From JBBSBL01 sp046330255 (GTDB taxonomy: Bacteria; Actinomycetota; Thermoleophilia; Solirubrobacterales; Solirubrobacteraceae): a stretch of 64,000 nt of DNA. The notes below the pieces were generated by a model. The model was not told the DNA's origin and searched no databases. It was given only the letters and a program-made list of their open reading frames with translations. Position 1 is the stretch's first letter. Every line of letters starts with the position of its first letter. Made by a program: the position numbers and the translations under genes. This document shows positions 16,412 through 22,909 of this stretch, piece by piece. The stretch covers positions 310,001-374,000 of the forward strand of contig JAXLTC010000002.1 of NCBI GenBank assembly GCA_046330255.1. The letters are read 5' to 3'.

Positions 16412-17350
16412 ATGGCCTCCTCCGTGCTCGACGGCACGCGCGTCGCCTGGTTCGGCCTCGGGATCATGGGCTCCCGCATGGCGGCGAACCTGAGCGCCGC
16501 GGGCGCCGAGGTGGTCGCGTGGAACAGGACCGCCGCGACCGCCGAGGCCTGGGCGCGGGAGCACGGTGCGCGGAGCGCCGCCTCGCCCGCCGAGGCCGCC
16601 GCGGGCGCCGACGCCTGCTTCTCGATGGTGGTGGACGCCGCGGCGGTGGAGGCGACCCTGCTCGGGCCCGGCGGGGCGGTGGAGACGGCCGACCGGGGCA
16701 CGCTCTTCGTCGATTGCTCGACGATCGGGGCGGCGGCCGCGCGGCGGATCGGCGAGCGCCTCGCTGGTCGCGGCCTGCCGTTCCTCGACGCACCGGTCAC
16801 GGGCTCCGCGCCGCGGGCGCAGGACGGCACGCTGACGATCATGGCGGGCGGCGACCGCGCCGCGCTCGAGCGCGCGCGCCCGCTGCTCGCCGCGCTGGGC
16901 GAGCGCGTGGTGCACGCCGGCCCGCTCGGCCACGGCCAGATGGTGAAGCTGGTCAACAACGCGGTCGCGGCGGTCAACGCCGCGATGGTCGGCGAGGCGC
17001 TCGTGGCCGCGAAGGCGGCCGGCGCCGACCTCGACGCGCTGGTGGAGGTCATGTCCGCCGGGTCCGGCTCCTCCGCGATGCTCGACCTGAAGGCCGGGCC
17101 GATGCTCGCCCATGACTGGACCCCGCTGTTCCGCCTTGCCCACATGCTCAAGGACCTCGACCTCTGCCTGGCCGAGAGCGGGACCGCCGGAGCACCGATG
17201 CAGCTCACCGCCCATGTGCGCGAGCTGCTGGTGGCGGCGCTGGGCCGCGGCCACGGCGAGGATGACTTCGCGGCCCTCGCGGAGGTGCTCGAGGCGCAGG
17301 CGGCGGTCGGCCTGACGACGGCCTCGGCGGGCCGTCCGACAGCCGTTTGA
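16412..17350 (+). CDS. beta-hydroxyacid dehydrogenase (3-hydroxyisobutyrate dehydrogenase family)
   Basis: This is an NAD(P)-dependent enzyme that oxidises a short 3-hydroxyacid or reduces the matching semialdehyde. The nucleotide-binding motif is FGLGIMGSRMAANL. The substrate-binding signature is LDAPVTGSAPRAQDGTLTIMAGG and the catalytic-lysine segment is GHGQMVKLVNNAVAAVNAAMVGEAL. The C-terminal helical domain follows, giving 312 residues overall. Substrate could be 3-hydroxyisobutyrate, tartronate semialdehyde or succinic semialdehyde; context does not help. It has its own promoter candidate and no obvious partner genes. Confidence 0.88.
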   Translation: MASSVLDGTRVAWFGLGIMGSRMAANLSAAGAEVVAWNRTAATAEAWAREHGARSAASPAEAAAGADACFSMVVDAAAVEATLLGPGGAVETADRGTLFVDCSTIGAAAARRIGERLAGRGLPFLDAPVTGSAPRAQDGTLTIMAGGDRAALERARPLLAALGERVVHAGPLGHGQMVKLVNNAVAAVNAAMVGEALVAAKAAGADLDALVEVMSAGSGSSAMLDLKAGPMLAHDWTPLFRLAHMLKDLDLCLAESGTAGAPMQLTAHVRELLVAALGRGHGEDDFAALAEVLEAQAAVGLTTASAGRPTAV

Positions 17351-17511
17351 CATCTCGTCGAGCCGCCGTCGCGAGGGTCCCATTTGCCCTTTGTTTGCGG
17401 GGAAATTTGGGGATTTCGCGCAACTTCCGTAGACTTCGCGATCCGGCGTCGCCGCCCGCAGGTCAACCGGCGCGCGGTTTCTCTCACGTCCTCGATACCC
17501 CTGATACAGCC
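17351..17511 (+). promoter_or_regulatory. A/T-richer upstream region of the DUF1802 gene
   Basis: This 161-bp gap holds a local low-GC patch (17384-17432) with TTTGTTTGCGGGGAAATTTG and the inverted pair TTGCG/CGCAA. It is probably promoter DNA for the next gene. No single -35/-10 pair stands out. Confidence 0.3.
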
Positions 17512-18141
17512 ATGCCAATCGCCTTCAAGGAATGGGCAGTCACGGTGCGGGCGCTCGCCGAGGGCGAGCAGCTCCTGACCCTGCGCAAGGGCGGGATCCG
17601 CGAGCCCGACCGCCACTTCGAGCTGGAGCACGACCGCTTCTTCCTCTACCCGACCTTCGACCACCAGCGCACCGACCTGGTCCGCGAGAGCCACCGCTCG
17701 GAGCTCGTCCGGGCGCTCGAGGAGGGCGTGTGGGCCGACGGCGAGCCCTCGCCGCACGCGACCGGCCCCGACGGCCACCTCCCGCAGCCCGACCGCGTGC
17801 GCATCCGCGCCTGGGCCGAGGTCGCCGGCCACTGGACCGTGACCGATCGCCGCGCGGTCGACGCGCTCTCCCCGTTCTACGTCTGGACGCCGGACTACGC
17901 GGAGAAGCGGCTCGCCTGGAAGCGCCGCCACCCGCTGCACGTGGTGCTCCTGCGCACCTACCGCATCCCCCGTCCGGTCACGGTGCGCGTGCGCGACGAG
18001 TACGCGGGCTGCCGCTCGTGGCTCGAGCTCTCGCGCGAGTTGCCGTTCGAGGGCACGCCGGTGCTCTCGGACGACGAGTTCGAGCGGGCCGCCGAGGCGA
18101 TCGCGACGATCGCCGACGAGCGCGTCCCGGCGCTGGTCTGA
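17512..18141 (+). CDS. DUF1802 family protein
   Basis: The 209-residue protein opens AFKEWAVTVRALAEGEQLLTLRKGGI and has HDRFFLYPTFDHQ, both characteristic of DUF1802. Members occur in Actinobacteria and Cyanobacteria and their function is not known. No transmembrane segment or known catalytic motif is visible. The ATG at 17512 matches family starts; the same frame is open further upstream but without family similarity. The gene ends in TGA at 18139, and the next reading frame continues in the same frame directly after this stop. Confidence 0.85.
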   Translation: MPIAFKEWAVTVRALAEGEQLLTLRKGGIREPDRHFELEHDRFFLYPTFDHQRTDLVRESHRSELVRALEEGVWADGEPSPHATGPDGHLPQPDRVRIRAWAEVAGHWTVTDRRAVDALSPFYVWTPDYAEKRLAWKRRHPLHVVLLRTYRIPRPVTVRVRDEYAGCRSWLELSRELPFEGTPVLSDDEFERAAEAIATIADERVPALV

Positions 18142-18219
18142 CACCTGGCCTGGGTCGAGTCGTTCTCGGCGTCGTTCCGGGCTCGCCACGAGTCCGCCGA
18201 CACAGACGACGCCGCGCGG

Positions 18220-18951
18220 GTGCTGGCGTCGCTGGAACGCACGCGCGAGCGCATGGACGAGCTGCTCGGCTCCTCGGTGCCGGACGTCACGGTCGTGCTG
18301 CACCGCTCGGAGCCCTTCCTCGGGCTCGCGCACCCGCTCTACCTGCTCGCGCGTGCGAGCACCGCGCCGGCCGGGCGCCGCTACGTGGCCGGCTGGGCGG
18401 GCGCGCGGGAGCTCCACGTTCTCTCGCCCGCCGCGCTCGCCCGCCGGGCGTCGCGCGCTCCGGGCTCGCGGGCCATGCTCGCGCTCGCCCCCGACGCCCT
18501 CTACGCCCGTCTGGTCGTCGCGCGCGCGGGCGGCGCGCTGCCGCCGCCGCACACGCCGGCCCGGGCGATGCGGGCGCTGCGCTGGCCGTGGCTGGCGGAG
18601 GGCTGCGGGCGCTTCCTCAGCGGCCAGACCGGGCACGCGCGGCCGGCGATCGCCCGGCGCCTGCGCGAGGGCGGGCGCCCGCGCTTCCCGCCGGGCGCGC
18701 GCGACTCCCCGCTGCTGGGCGGCACCGTGCTCGACCTGCTCGCGCGCGAGCAGGGAATGGCGGCGGTCGTCGACTTGCTGCTCTCGCCGCTTCCCGGCAG
18801 CCCCGAGGCCGCGCTGCGCTCGGCGTTCGCGGGCCGCTCGCCAGTCCACACCGAGGGCGCCTGGCGAGCGCTGCTCGCCCGCCAGGCGACCGAGGCCTCG
18901 CACCCGCGCGAGGACGAGCGCCGCCGGCGGCGACGTCCACGGCCGGGCTAG
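18220..18951 (+). CDS. hypothetical protein, start uncertain
   Basis: The frame encodes an Arg/Ala-rich, probably soluble protein with conserved-looking segments (YVAGWAGARELHVLSPAAL, ALRWPWLAEGCGRFLSGQ, SPLLGGTVLDLLAREQG). The first standard start is GTG 18220. Coding character extends upstream, however: the codons from 18142 read HLAWVESFSASFRARHESAD with 25 of 27 third positions G or C. No ATG, GTG or TTG lies between the DUF1802 stop and 18220; only CTG 18145 does. Initiation at CTG, or read-through of the TGA, are possibilities. Function is unknown. It converges with the DUF2007 gene, overlapping by 4 bases. Confidence 0.65.
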   Translation: MLASLERTRERMDELLGSSVPDVTVVLHRSEPFLGLAHPLYLLARASTAPAGRRYVAGWAGARELHVLSPAALARRASRAPGSRAMLALAPDALYARLVVARAGGALPPPHTPARAMRALRWPWLAEGCGRFLSGQTGHARPAIARRLREGGRPRFPPGARDSPLLGGTVLDLLAREQGMAAVVDLLLSPLPGSPEAALRSAFAGRSPVHTEGAWRALLARQATEASHPREDERRRRRRPRPG

Positions 18952-19454
18952 CGGACCAACTCGGTGCCGAGCCAGGCCGCGAGCGCGACGACCGCGAGCG
19001 CGGCCACCAGGCCCGCCACCACCCGAGCAGCCCGCACCGGCGGTGCGGGCTGCCCCGCCGCCGGGATGTCGGCCTCCATCAGCACCTCGCGCGCCGCCCC
19101 CGCGCCCGAGGCCGGGACCAGCACGTCCCGCGGGCCGGCCGCGAGAAAGTCGGGCACGTCGAATCCTGCGGTACGGCGGAGCATGCTCGGCACCCCCTCC
19201 TCGAGCAGCAGTCCCTGGATCAGCTCGGCCTCGGCCTGGTTGCGGCCGCCGGCGACGCGCACGAGGTCGCCCTCGGCGTACTGGGGCTTGATCTTGCGCG
19301 CCCGCTCCCGGCGGGCGGAGGGTGGCTCCTGGGCGCCCTCGGCCGGGCCCGCATAGGCGAGCGGCATCCCGCAGCGGGGGCAGAACCGCTCGCTGAGCGG
19401 GTACGTGCTCGCGCAGCGCGGGCAGAGCAGGGGCTCGGCTGCGCCGCCTCTCAC
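18948..19454 (-). CDS. zinc-ribbon + DUF2007 membrane protein
   Basis: The 168-residue protein begins with a two-CxxC zinc ribbon (LLCPRCASTYPLSERFCPRCG). A DUF2007-like segment follows (LVRVAGGRNQAEAELIQGLLLEEGVPSMLRR), then one C-terminal transmembrane helix (about 145-163). DUF2007 is a small putative signal-transducing domain without proven role. The GTG at 19454 overlaps the stop of the JAMM protease gene (GTGA), so it is translationally coupled to the cysteine-pathway cluster. Whether it has a role in that pathway is unknown. Confidence 0.75.
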   Translation of the reverse strand: MRGGAAEPLLCPRCASTYPLSERFCPRCGMPLAYAGPAEGAQEPPSARRERARKIKPQYAEGDLVRVAGGRNQAEAELIQGLLLEEGVPSMLRRTAGFDVPDFLAAGPRDVLVPASGAGAAREVLMEADIPAAGQPAPPVRAARVVAGLVAALAVVALAAWLGTELVR

Positions 19455-19873
19455 CGGACCAGCAGCTCGACCTGGTCCTGGTCGCGGCGGCTGCGGATGT
19501 CCCAGGCGCGGACGTCGGGCTCGGGTCCCGCGACCCCGACGATCACGTGCAGGACGCCGGGGAACCACGGCGTGTCGCCGCCGGCCACGAGCGCGCGGTT
19601 CACGTCGGTCTGCGACGGCACGGGGTCGCTGCGCGTGTGGGAGTGGTAGATCGCGCCGAGCTCCCAGCCCGGGGTCTGCTCGATCTCCCGGTCGATCCGC
19701 AACTGGTCGCGCGGGTCGAGCGTGTAGCGCAGCGGGCTGGCGTCGGCGTTGCGGGCCCGGAAGACCTTGGTCGCGGCGCCGTCGGCGACCGCGATCATCC
19801 CGCAGCACTCGTTCGGCGCCTCCTCGCGCGCGTGCGCGACGAGCTCCGCGAAGAGGTCGCTGGCTATGCGCAT
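19451..19873 (-). CDS. mec: JAMM/MPN+ metalloprotease, Mec-like
   Basis: This is a zinc protease of the JAMM family. The full motif is present: Glu22 in NECCGM, His77 and His79 in YHSHT, then exactly seven residues to Ser87 and on to Asp90. In Mycobacterium tuberculosis the homologue Mec releases cysteine from the CysO-cysteine adduct made by CysM. The gene lies in the same cluster as cysO, cysM and a MoeB-type activator, which supports this role. Here CysO has four residues after its diglycine, so the protease may also trim the carrier. At 140 residues the length is typical. Confidence 0.88.
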   Translation of the reverse strand: MRIASDLFAELVAHAREEAPNECCGMIAVADGAATKVFRARNADASPLRYTLDPRDQLRIDREIEQTPGWELGAIYHSHTRSDPVPSQTDVNRALVAGGDTPWFPGVLHVIVGVAGPEPDVRAWDIRSRRDQDQVELLVR

Positions 19874-19924
19874 TCACTCCTCCCGGAGAGCGCGGGCCCC
19901 GGCGGGCGCTCCCGGCCGGCCGGC

Positions 19925-20116
19925 CTACCGCTTGGGATCGATCCGCGCCGCGTCGTCGTCGTCGTCGAGGTGCGTCGCACCGGACAGCGAGTCCTTGAAC
20001 TCGCGCATGCCGCGGCCGACGGAGCGCGCCGCCTCCGGAAGTCGCTTCGGGCCGAGCACGATCAGGGCGATCACCAGCACCAGCACGATTTCGAGAGGAC
20101 CGATCTGGGAGAACAC
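19925..20116 (-). CDS. tatA: Sec-independent translocase protein TatA/TatE
   Basis: A 63-residue protein with the TatA plan: an N-terminal transmembrane helix (QIGPLEIVLVLVIALIVLGPKRLPE), the FG-like hinge represented by LGP, an amphipathic helix (AARSVGRGMREFKDSL) and an acidic tail of five aspartates. TatA multimers form the pore of the twin-arginine export system. It starts with ATG behind AAGGAGCG and has its own TACCAT -10 candidate about 40 nt upstream. tatB and tatC are not nearby. Its place between cysM and mec is probably incidental. Confidence 0.92.
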   Translation of the reverse strand: MFSQIGPLEIVLVLVIALIVLGPKRLPEAARSVGRGMREFKDSLSGATHLDDDDDAARIDPKR

Positions 20117-20177
20117 GGTTGGACGCTCCTTGCGCGGGCGGTTGCCAGCCGATGGTAGCGGGCCGGCGGGCCCGGAC

Positions 20178-21149
20178 TCACCACCAGACCGTGGAGTCCA
20201 GGTCCCGGATCTCGCCGACCGGGCGCGTGTAGATGCCCGAGGAGAGGTAGCGCCAGCCGTCGTCGGCGACGATGAAGACCACGTTGCCCTCGTCGAGCTC
20301 GCCGGCGATGCGCGACGCCACCCGCAGAATCGCCCCGGACGAGACGCCGGCGAAGACGCCCTCCTCGTCCAGCAGCCGGCGCGTCCAGGCGATCGCGTCC
20401 CGGTTGGTCACGACGATCTTCCGGTCGAGCAGCGAGAGGTCGATGATCGGCGGGATGAAACCGTCGTCGAGCGAGCGCAGGCCCTGGACCGGCTCGCCCT
20501 GCATCGGCTCGGCGGCGACGATCTTGACGTCGTCGCCCAGCTCCTCCTTCAGGCGGCGCCCGTTGCCCATCAGCGTCCCGCCCGTGCCGAGGCCGGCCAC
20601 GAACGCCGAGACCTGGTCGAGCTCCTCGAGGATCTCCGGCGCGGTGCCCTCGTAGTGGGCACGCGGGTTCGCCGCGTTCCCGTACTGGTAGGGCATGTGG
20701 TAGGAGGCGTCGCCCGCGGCCATGTCGAGCGCGAGCTCGACCGCGCCGTTGGAGCCCTTCGCACCCTCGGAGTAGACGATCTCCGCCCCGTACATCTCGA
20801 GCAGCCGCGTGCGCTCGGCGGTGACGTTGTCGGGCATGACCACCTTCAGCGGGTAGCCCTTGCGGCGGCAGATCATCGCCAGCGAGATCCCGGTGTTGCC
20901 CGAGGTCGGCTCGAGGATCGTCTGGCCGGGCCCGATCGCGCCCGACTCCTCCGCATCCTCGATCAGCGCTCGCGCGACCCGATCCTTGACCGATCCGGTC
21001 GGGTTCTGCGACTCCAGCTTGGCCCAGATCCGGACGCCCGGCTTGGGCGAGAAGCGCTTCAGCTCGACCAGCGGCGTGTTCCCGATCGCCTGGACGATGT
21101 CGCCGTAGCGACCTCCGCACGGCTTGTTCTCGACGAACGACTCCGCCAT
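20178..21149 (-). CDS. cysM: CysM-type cysteine synthase (CysO-dependent)
   Basis: This is a PLP-dependent beta-replacement enzyme. The PLP lysine is Lys55 in the motif NPTGSVKDR. TSGNTGISLA binds the substrate carboxylate, and GLGTGGTLMGNGR binds the PLP phosphate. Its text around VKIVAAEPMQGEPVQGLRSLDDGF resembles mycobacterial CysM, which uses O-phosphoserine and the thiocarboxylate of CysO instead of free sulfide. Adjacent cysO, mec and rhodanese-MoeB genes support this pathway. At 323 residues the length is right. The ATG at 21149 follows a sequence motif shared with the moeZ-like gene. Confidence 0.9.
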   Translation of the reverse strand: MAESFVENKPCGGRYGDIVQAIGNTPLVELKRFSPKPGVRIWAKLESQNPTGSVKDRVARALIEDAEESGAIGPGQTILEPTSGNTGISLAMICRRKGYPLKVVMPDNVTAERTRLLEMYGAEIVYSEGAKGSNGAVELALDMAAGDASYHMPYQYGNAANPRAHYEGTAPEILEELDQVSAFVAGLGTGGTLMGNGRRLKEELGDDVKIVAAEPMQGEPVQGLRSLDDGFIPPIIDLSLLDRKIVVTNRDAIAWTRRLLDEEGVFAGVSSGAILRVASRIAGELDEGNVVFIVADDGWRYLSSGIYTRPVGEIRDLDSTVWW

Positions 21150-21168
21150 GACTTCAGAGAGTGTAGCG
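21147..21168 (-). promoter_or_regulatory. shared motif / -10 upstream of cysM
   Basis: On the minus strand this reads CGCTA-N2-CT-N-TCTGAAGT-N-ATG and matches 18 of 22 positions of the motif at 22702-22723. It includes a TACACT -10 element 10 nt before the cysM start. It may be a promoter plus operator common to the cluster. Confidence 0.5.
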
Positions 21169-21193
21169 TTGGCGCGCGGGCGCGCCACCCGGG

Positions 21194-21478
21194 CTAGGTG
21201 CCGCCGGCTCCGCCCGCCATCGCGGGCAGGATGACGAGCGTGTCGCTCGCGCTCACGCCGGTGCTCAGCCCGTCGAGCACGCGCACGTCCTCGTCGTTGA
21301 GGTAGACGTTGACGTAGCGGTTGAGCTCCCCGCCCTCGGCGAAGAGCTGCGACTCCGTCTGCGGGTGGGCGGCGGCGAGCGCGCGCAGCACGGCGCCGAC
21401 ATCGCCCCCTTCGAGGGAGATCTCCTTCTCGCCGCCCGTGGAGGGGCGAAGCACCGGGGGTATGCGCACGGTCGCCAT
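21194..21478 (-). CDS. cysO: CysO-like ubiquitin-fold sulfur carrier with 4-residue C-terminal extension
   Basis: This is a small sulfur carrier of the ThiS/MoaD fold whose C-terminal glycine is converted to a thiocarboxylate. The protein has 94 residues; the text NRYVNVYLNDEDVRVLDGLSTGVSASD and VILPAMAGG follows CysO closely. Known CysO ends at the diglycine. Here Gly89-Gly90 are followed by Ala-Gly-Gly-Thr and then TAG. The extra residues would have to be removed before adenylation by the MoeB domain, and the JAMM protease of the cluster is the obvious candidate. The ATG lies 15 bases after the moeZ stop, so the two are co-transcribed. Confidence 0.9.
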   Translation of the reverse strand: MATVRIPPVLRPSTGGEKEISLEGGDVGAVLRALAAAHPQTESQLFAEGGELNRYVNVYLNDEDVRVLDGLSTGVSASDTLVILPAMAGGAGGT

Positions 21479-21493
21479 CAGCGATCGCGGAGC

Positions 21494-22675
21494 CTAGCCC
21501 GCCGCGGCGCAGAACGCCTCGTAGTCGGGGAAGACGCCCATCTCCTCGTCGGAGATCTCGCCGGGCTCGCGCGAGCAGACGGGGCAGTCCGGGTCGCGGC
21601 GCACCTTGAGCTCGGTGAAGGTGGCGCCGAGCGCCTCGTAGAGCAGCAGGCGCCCGATCAGCGGCTCGCCCTCGCCGAGCACCAGCTTCACGACCTCGGT
21701 CGCCTGCAGCATGCCCATCGTCCCCGGCAGCACGCCGAGCACGCCGTTGGCGCCGCAGGAGGGCGCGAGCTCGGCCGGCGGCGGCTGCGGGTACAGGCAG
21801 CGATAGCACGGGCCGTCGTAGGGCTTGAACACGCTGAGCTGGCCGTCGAAGCCGAGGATGCTGGCTGACACGACCGGGATCCGGAGCCGCACGGACGCGT
21901 CGTTGAGCAGGTAGCGCGTGGGGAAGTTGTCGAGCCCGTCGACCACGATGTCGTAGCCGGGCAGGATGTCCATGATGTTCGAGGAGCCCAGGCGCACCCG
22001 GTGCTTCTCGACGCGGACGTCGGGGTTGATCGCGCGGATCGCCTCCTCGGCGGAGTCGACCTTCGCCACGCCGACGCGGTCGGTGGTGTGGATCACCTGC
22101 CGCTGCAGGTTCGAGAGGTCGACGACGTCGTCGTCGACGATCCCGAGCGTCCCGACGCCGGCCGCGGCGAGGTAGAGCGCGGCGGGCGAGCCGAGCCCGC
22201 CGGCGCCGAGCAGCAGCACCCTGGCGTCGAGCAGCTTCTGCTGGCCCTCCGCGCCGACCTCCGGGAGCAGCAGGTGGCGCGAGTAGCGGTCGCGCTGCTC
22301 GGCGCTCAGCGAGCGCGGCGTGACGACCTCGTACCCGCGGTCCTTCCACAGCGTGATCCCGCCCGCCATCGACTCCACGTTGGAGTACCCGAGGTCCGCC
22401 ATCAGCGTGCGGGCGCCGTAGGCGGAGCGGTTGCCCGACGCGCAGTAGAGGATCACGTGCGCGCCACGGTCGGGGACGACGCCCTCGATGCGGGTCTCGA
22501 GGTAGCTGCGCGGGACGTGCACCGCCCCCGGCAGGTGCCCGGTGCTCCACTCCTCGATCTCGCGCACGTCCACGACCACGGCGCCGTTGCCGATCTGCTC
22601 GCGCGCATCGGCCGGGTCGATCTCGGAGATCTCGTTCTTGACCTGCCGCAGCAGCTCCGCGCCGGACCGGCTCAT
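21494..22675 (-). CDS. rhodanese-MoeB/ThiF fusion, sulfur carrier activator (MoeZ-like)
   Basis: The protein adenylates and sulfurylates the C-terminus of a ubiquitin-like carrier, here probably CysO. The N-terminal rhodanese domain (about 15-115) has the persulfide cysteine Cys78 in YCASGNRS. The C-terminal ThiF/MoeB domain has the ATP motif GAGGLGSPAALYLAAAGVG, the DNFPTRYLLND strand and zinc cysteines in CYRCLYP and CPVC. In MoeZ and MOCS3 the order is usually the reverse, ThiF first and rhodanese last. The ATG overlaps the stop of a 10-codon open frame that starts inside the shared upstream motif. Length is 393 residues. Confidence 0.9.
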   Translation of the reverse strand: MSRSGAELLRQVKNEISEIDPADAREQIGNGAVVVDVREIEEWSTGHLPGAVHVPRSYLETRIEGVVPDRGAHVILYCASGNRSAYGARTLMADLGYSNVESMAGGITLWKDRGYEVVTPRSLSAEQRDRYSRHLLLPEVGAEGQQKLLDARVLLLGAGGLGSPAALYLAAAGVGTLGIVDDDVVDLSNLQRQVIHTTDRVGVAKVDSAEEAIRAINPDVRVEKHRVRLGSSNIMDILPGYDIVVDGLDNFPTRYLLNDASVRLRIPVVSASILGFDGQLSVFKPYDGPCYRCLYPQPPPAELAPSCGANGVLGVLPGTMGMLQATEVVKLVLGEGEPLIGRLLLYEALGATFTELKVRRDPDCPVCSREPGEISDEEMGVFPDYEAFCAAAG

Positions 22676-22704
22676 CGGGGGCCCCCTGTAAGGCTGGATC
22701 GCAT
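22672..22704 (-). CDS. putative 10-residue leader peptide before moeZ-like gene
   Basis: An ATG that ends the shared upstream motif opens a 10-codon frame (MRSSLTGGPR), and its TGA overlaps the ATG of the rhodanese-MoeB gene. It contains no cysteine or methionine run. Coupled translation is possible; chance occurrence cannot be excluded. Confidence 0.25.
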   Translation of the reverse strand: MRSSLTGGPR

Positions 22705-22723
22705 AACTTCAGAAAGGATAGCG
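22702..22723 (-). promoter_or_regulatory. shared motif / -10 upstream of rhodanese-MoeB gene
   Basis: This matches 18 of 22 positions of the motif before cysM. TATCCT serves as a possible -10, followed by TTCTGAAGTT. Presence before two operons of one pathway suggests a common promoter type or regulator. Confidence 0.5.
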
Positions 22724-22742
22724 ACCCGGCTCCGGAACGAGA

Positions 22743-22776
22743 CCGGGGCGCCCCCCCTGCCCGGAGGGCGCCCCGG
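22743..22776. terminator. strong 11-bp GC hairpin in divergent gap
   Basis: CCGGGGCGCCC (22743-22753) and GGGCGCCCCGG (22766-22776) pair perfectly around 12 nt. It lies between the divergent moeZ-like and histidine kinase genes, so it is not a terminator of an annotated gene. It may insulate the two promoters. Confidence 0.4.
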
Positions 22777-22883
22777 CATCATAGGCCCGTTGCGCTGCTT
22801 GCCCCGGCCCCGGCGCCACCCGTCGGGCGTACGCCGCAGGAGCCGTGCGCGGATCAGTATGGGCGATCGCGCCGGATGCCGAT

Positions 22884-22901
22884 ATGGGGTCTTGACCCCA
22901 T
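22884..22901. repeat. 18-bp palindrome ATGGGGTC-TT-GACCCCAT
   Basis: Two perfect 8-bp arms are separated by TT, ending 8 bases before the ATG of the histidine kinase. It could be an operator or a hairpin over the translation start region. GGGGTC/GACCCC palindromes are also known as repetitive extragenic elements in other bacteria. Confidence 0.6.
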
Positions 22902-22909
22902 TTGCGCCG

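Noticed and set aside
18139..18141. TGA as a selenocysteine codon joining DUF1802 and the next protein
   Set aside because: DUF1802 ends naturally there, the residue would fall in a linker, and no selenocysteine-insertion hairpin was apparent.
15796..18903. Long minus-strand frame opposite the dehydrogenase, DUF1802 and hypothetical genes
   Set aside because: It has no start signal or family similarity; it mirrors the coding frames on the plus strand.
22883..22901. GGGGTC palindrome as proof of a RAYT/REP transposon
   Set aside because: Only one copy is in the window and no transposase is present; kept only as a palindrome.
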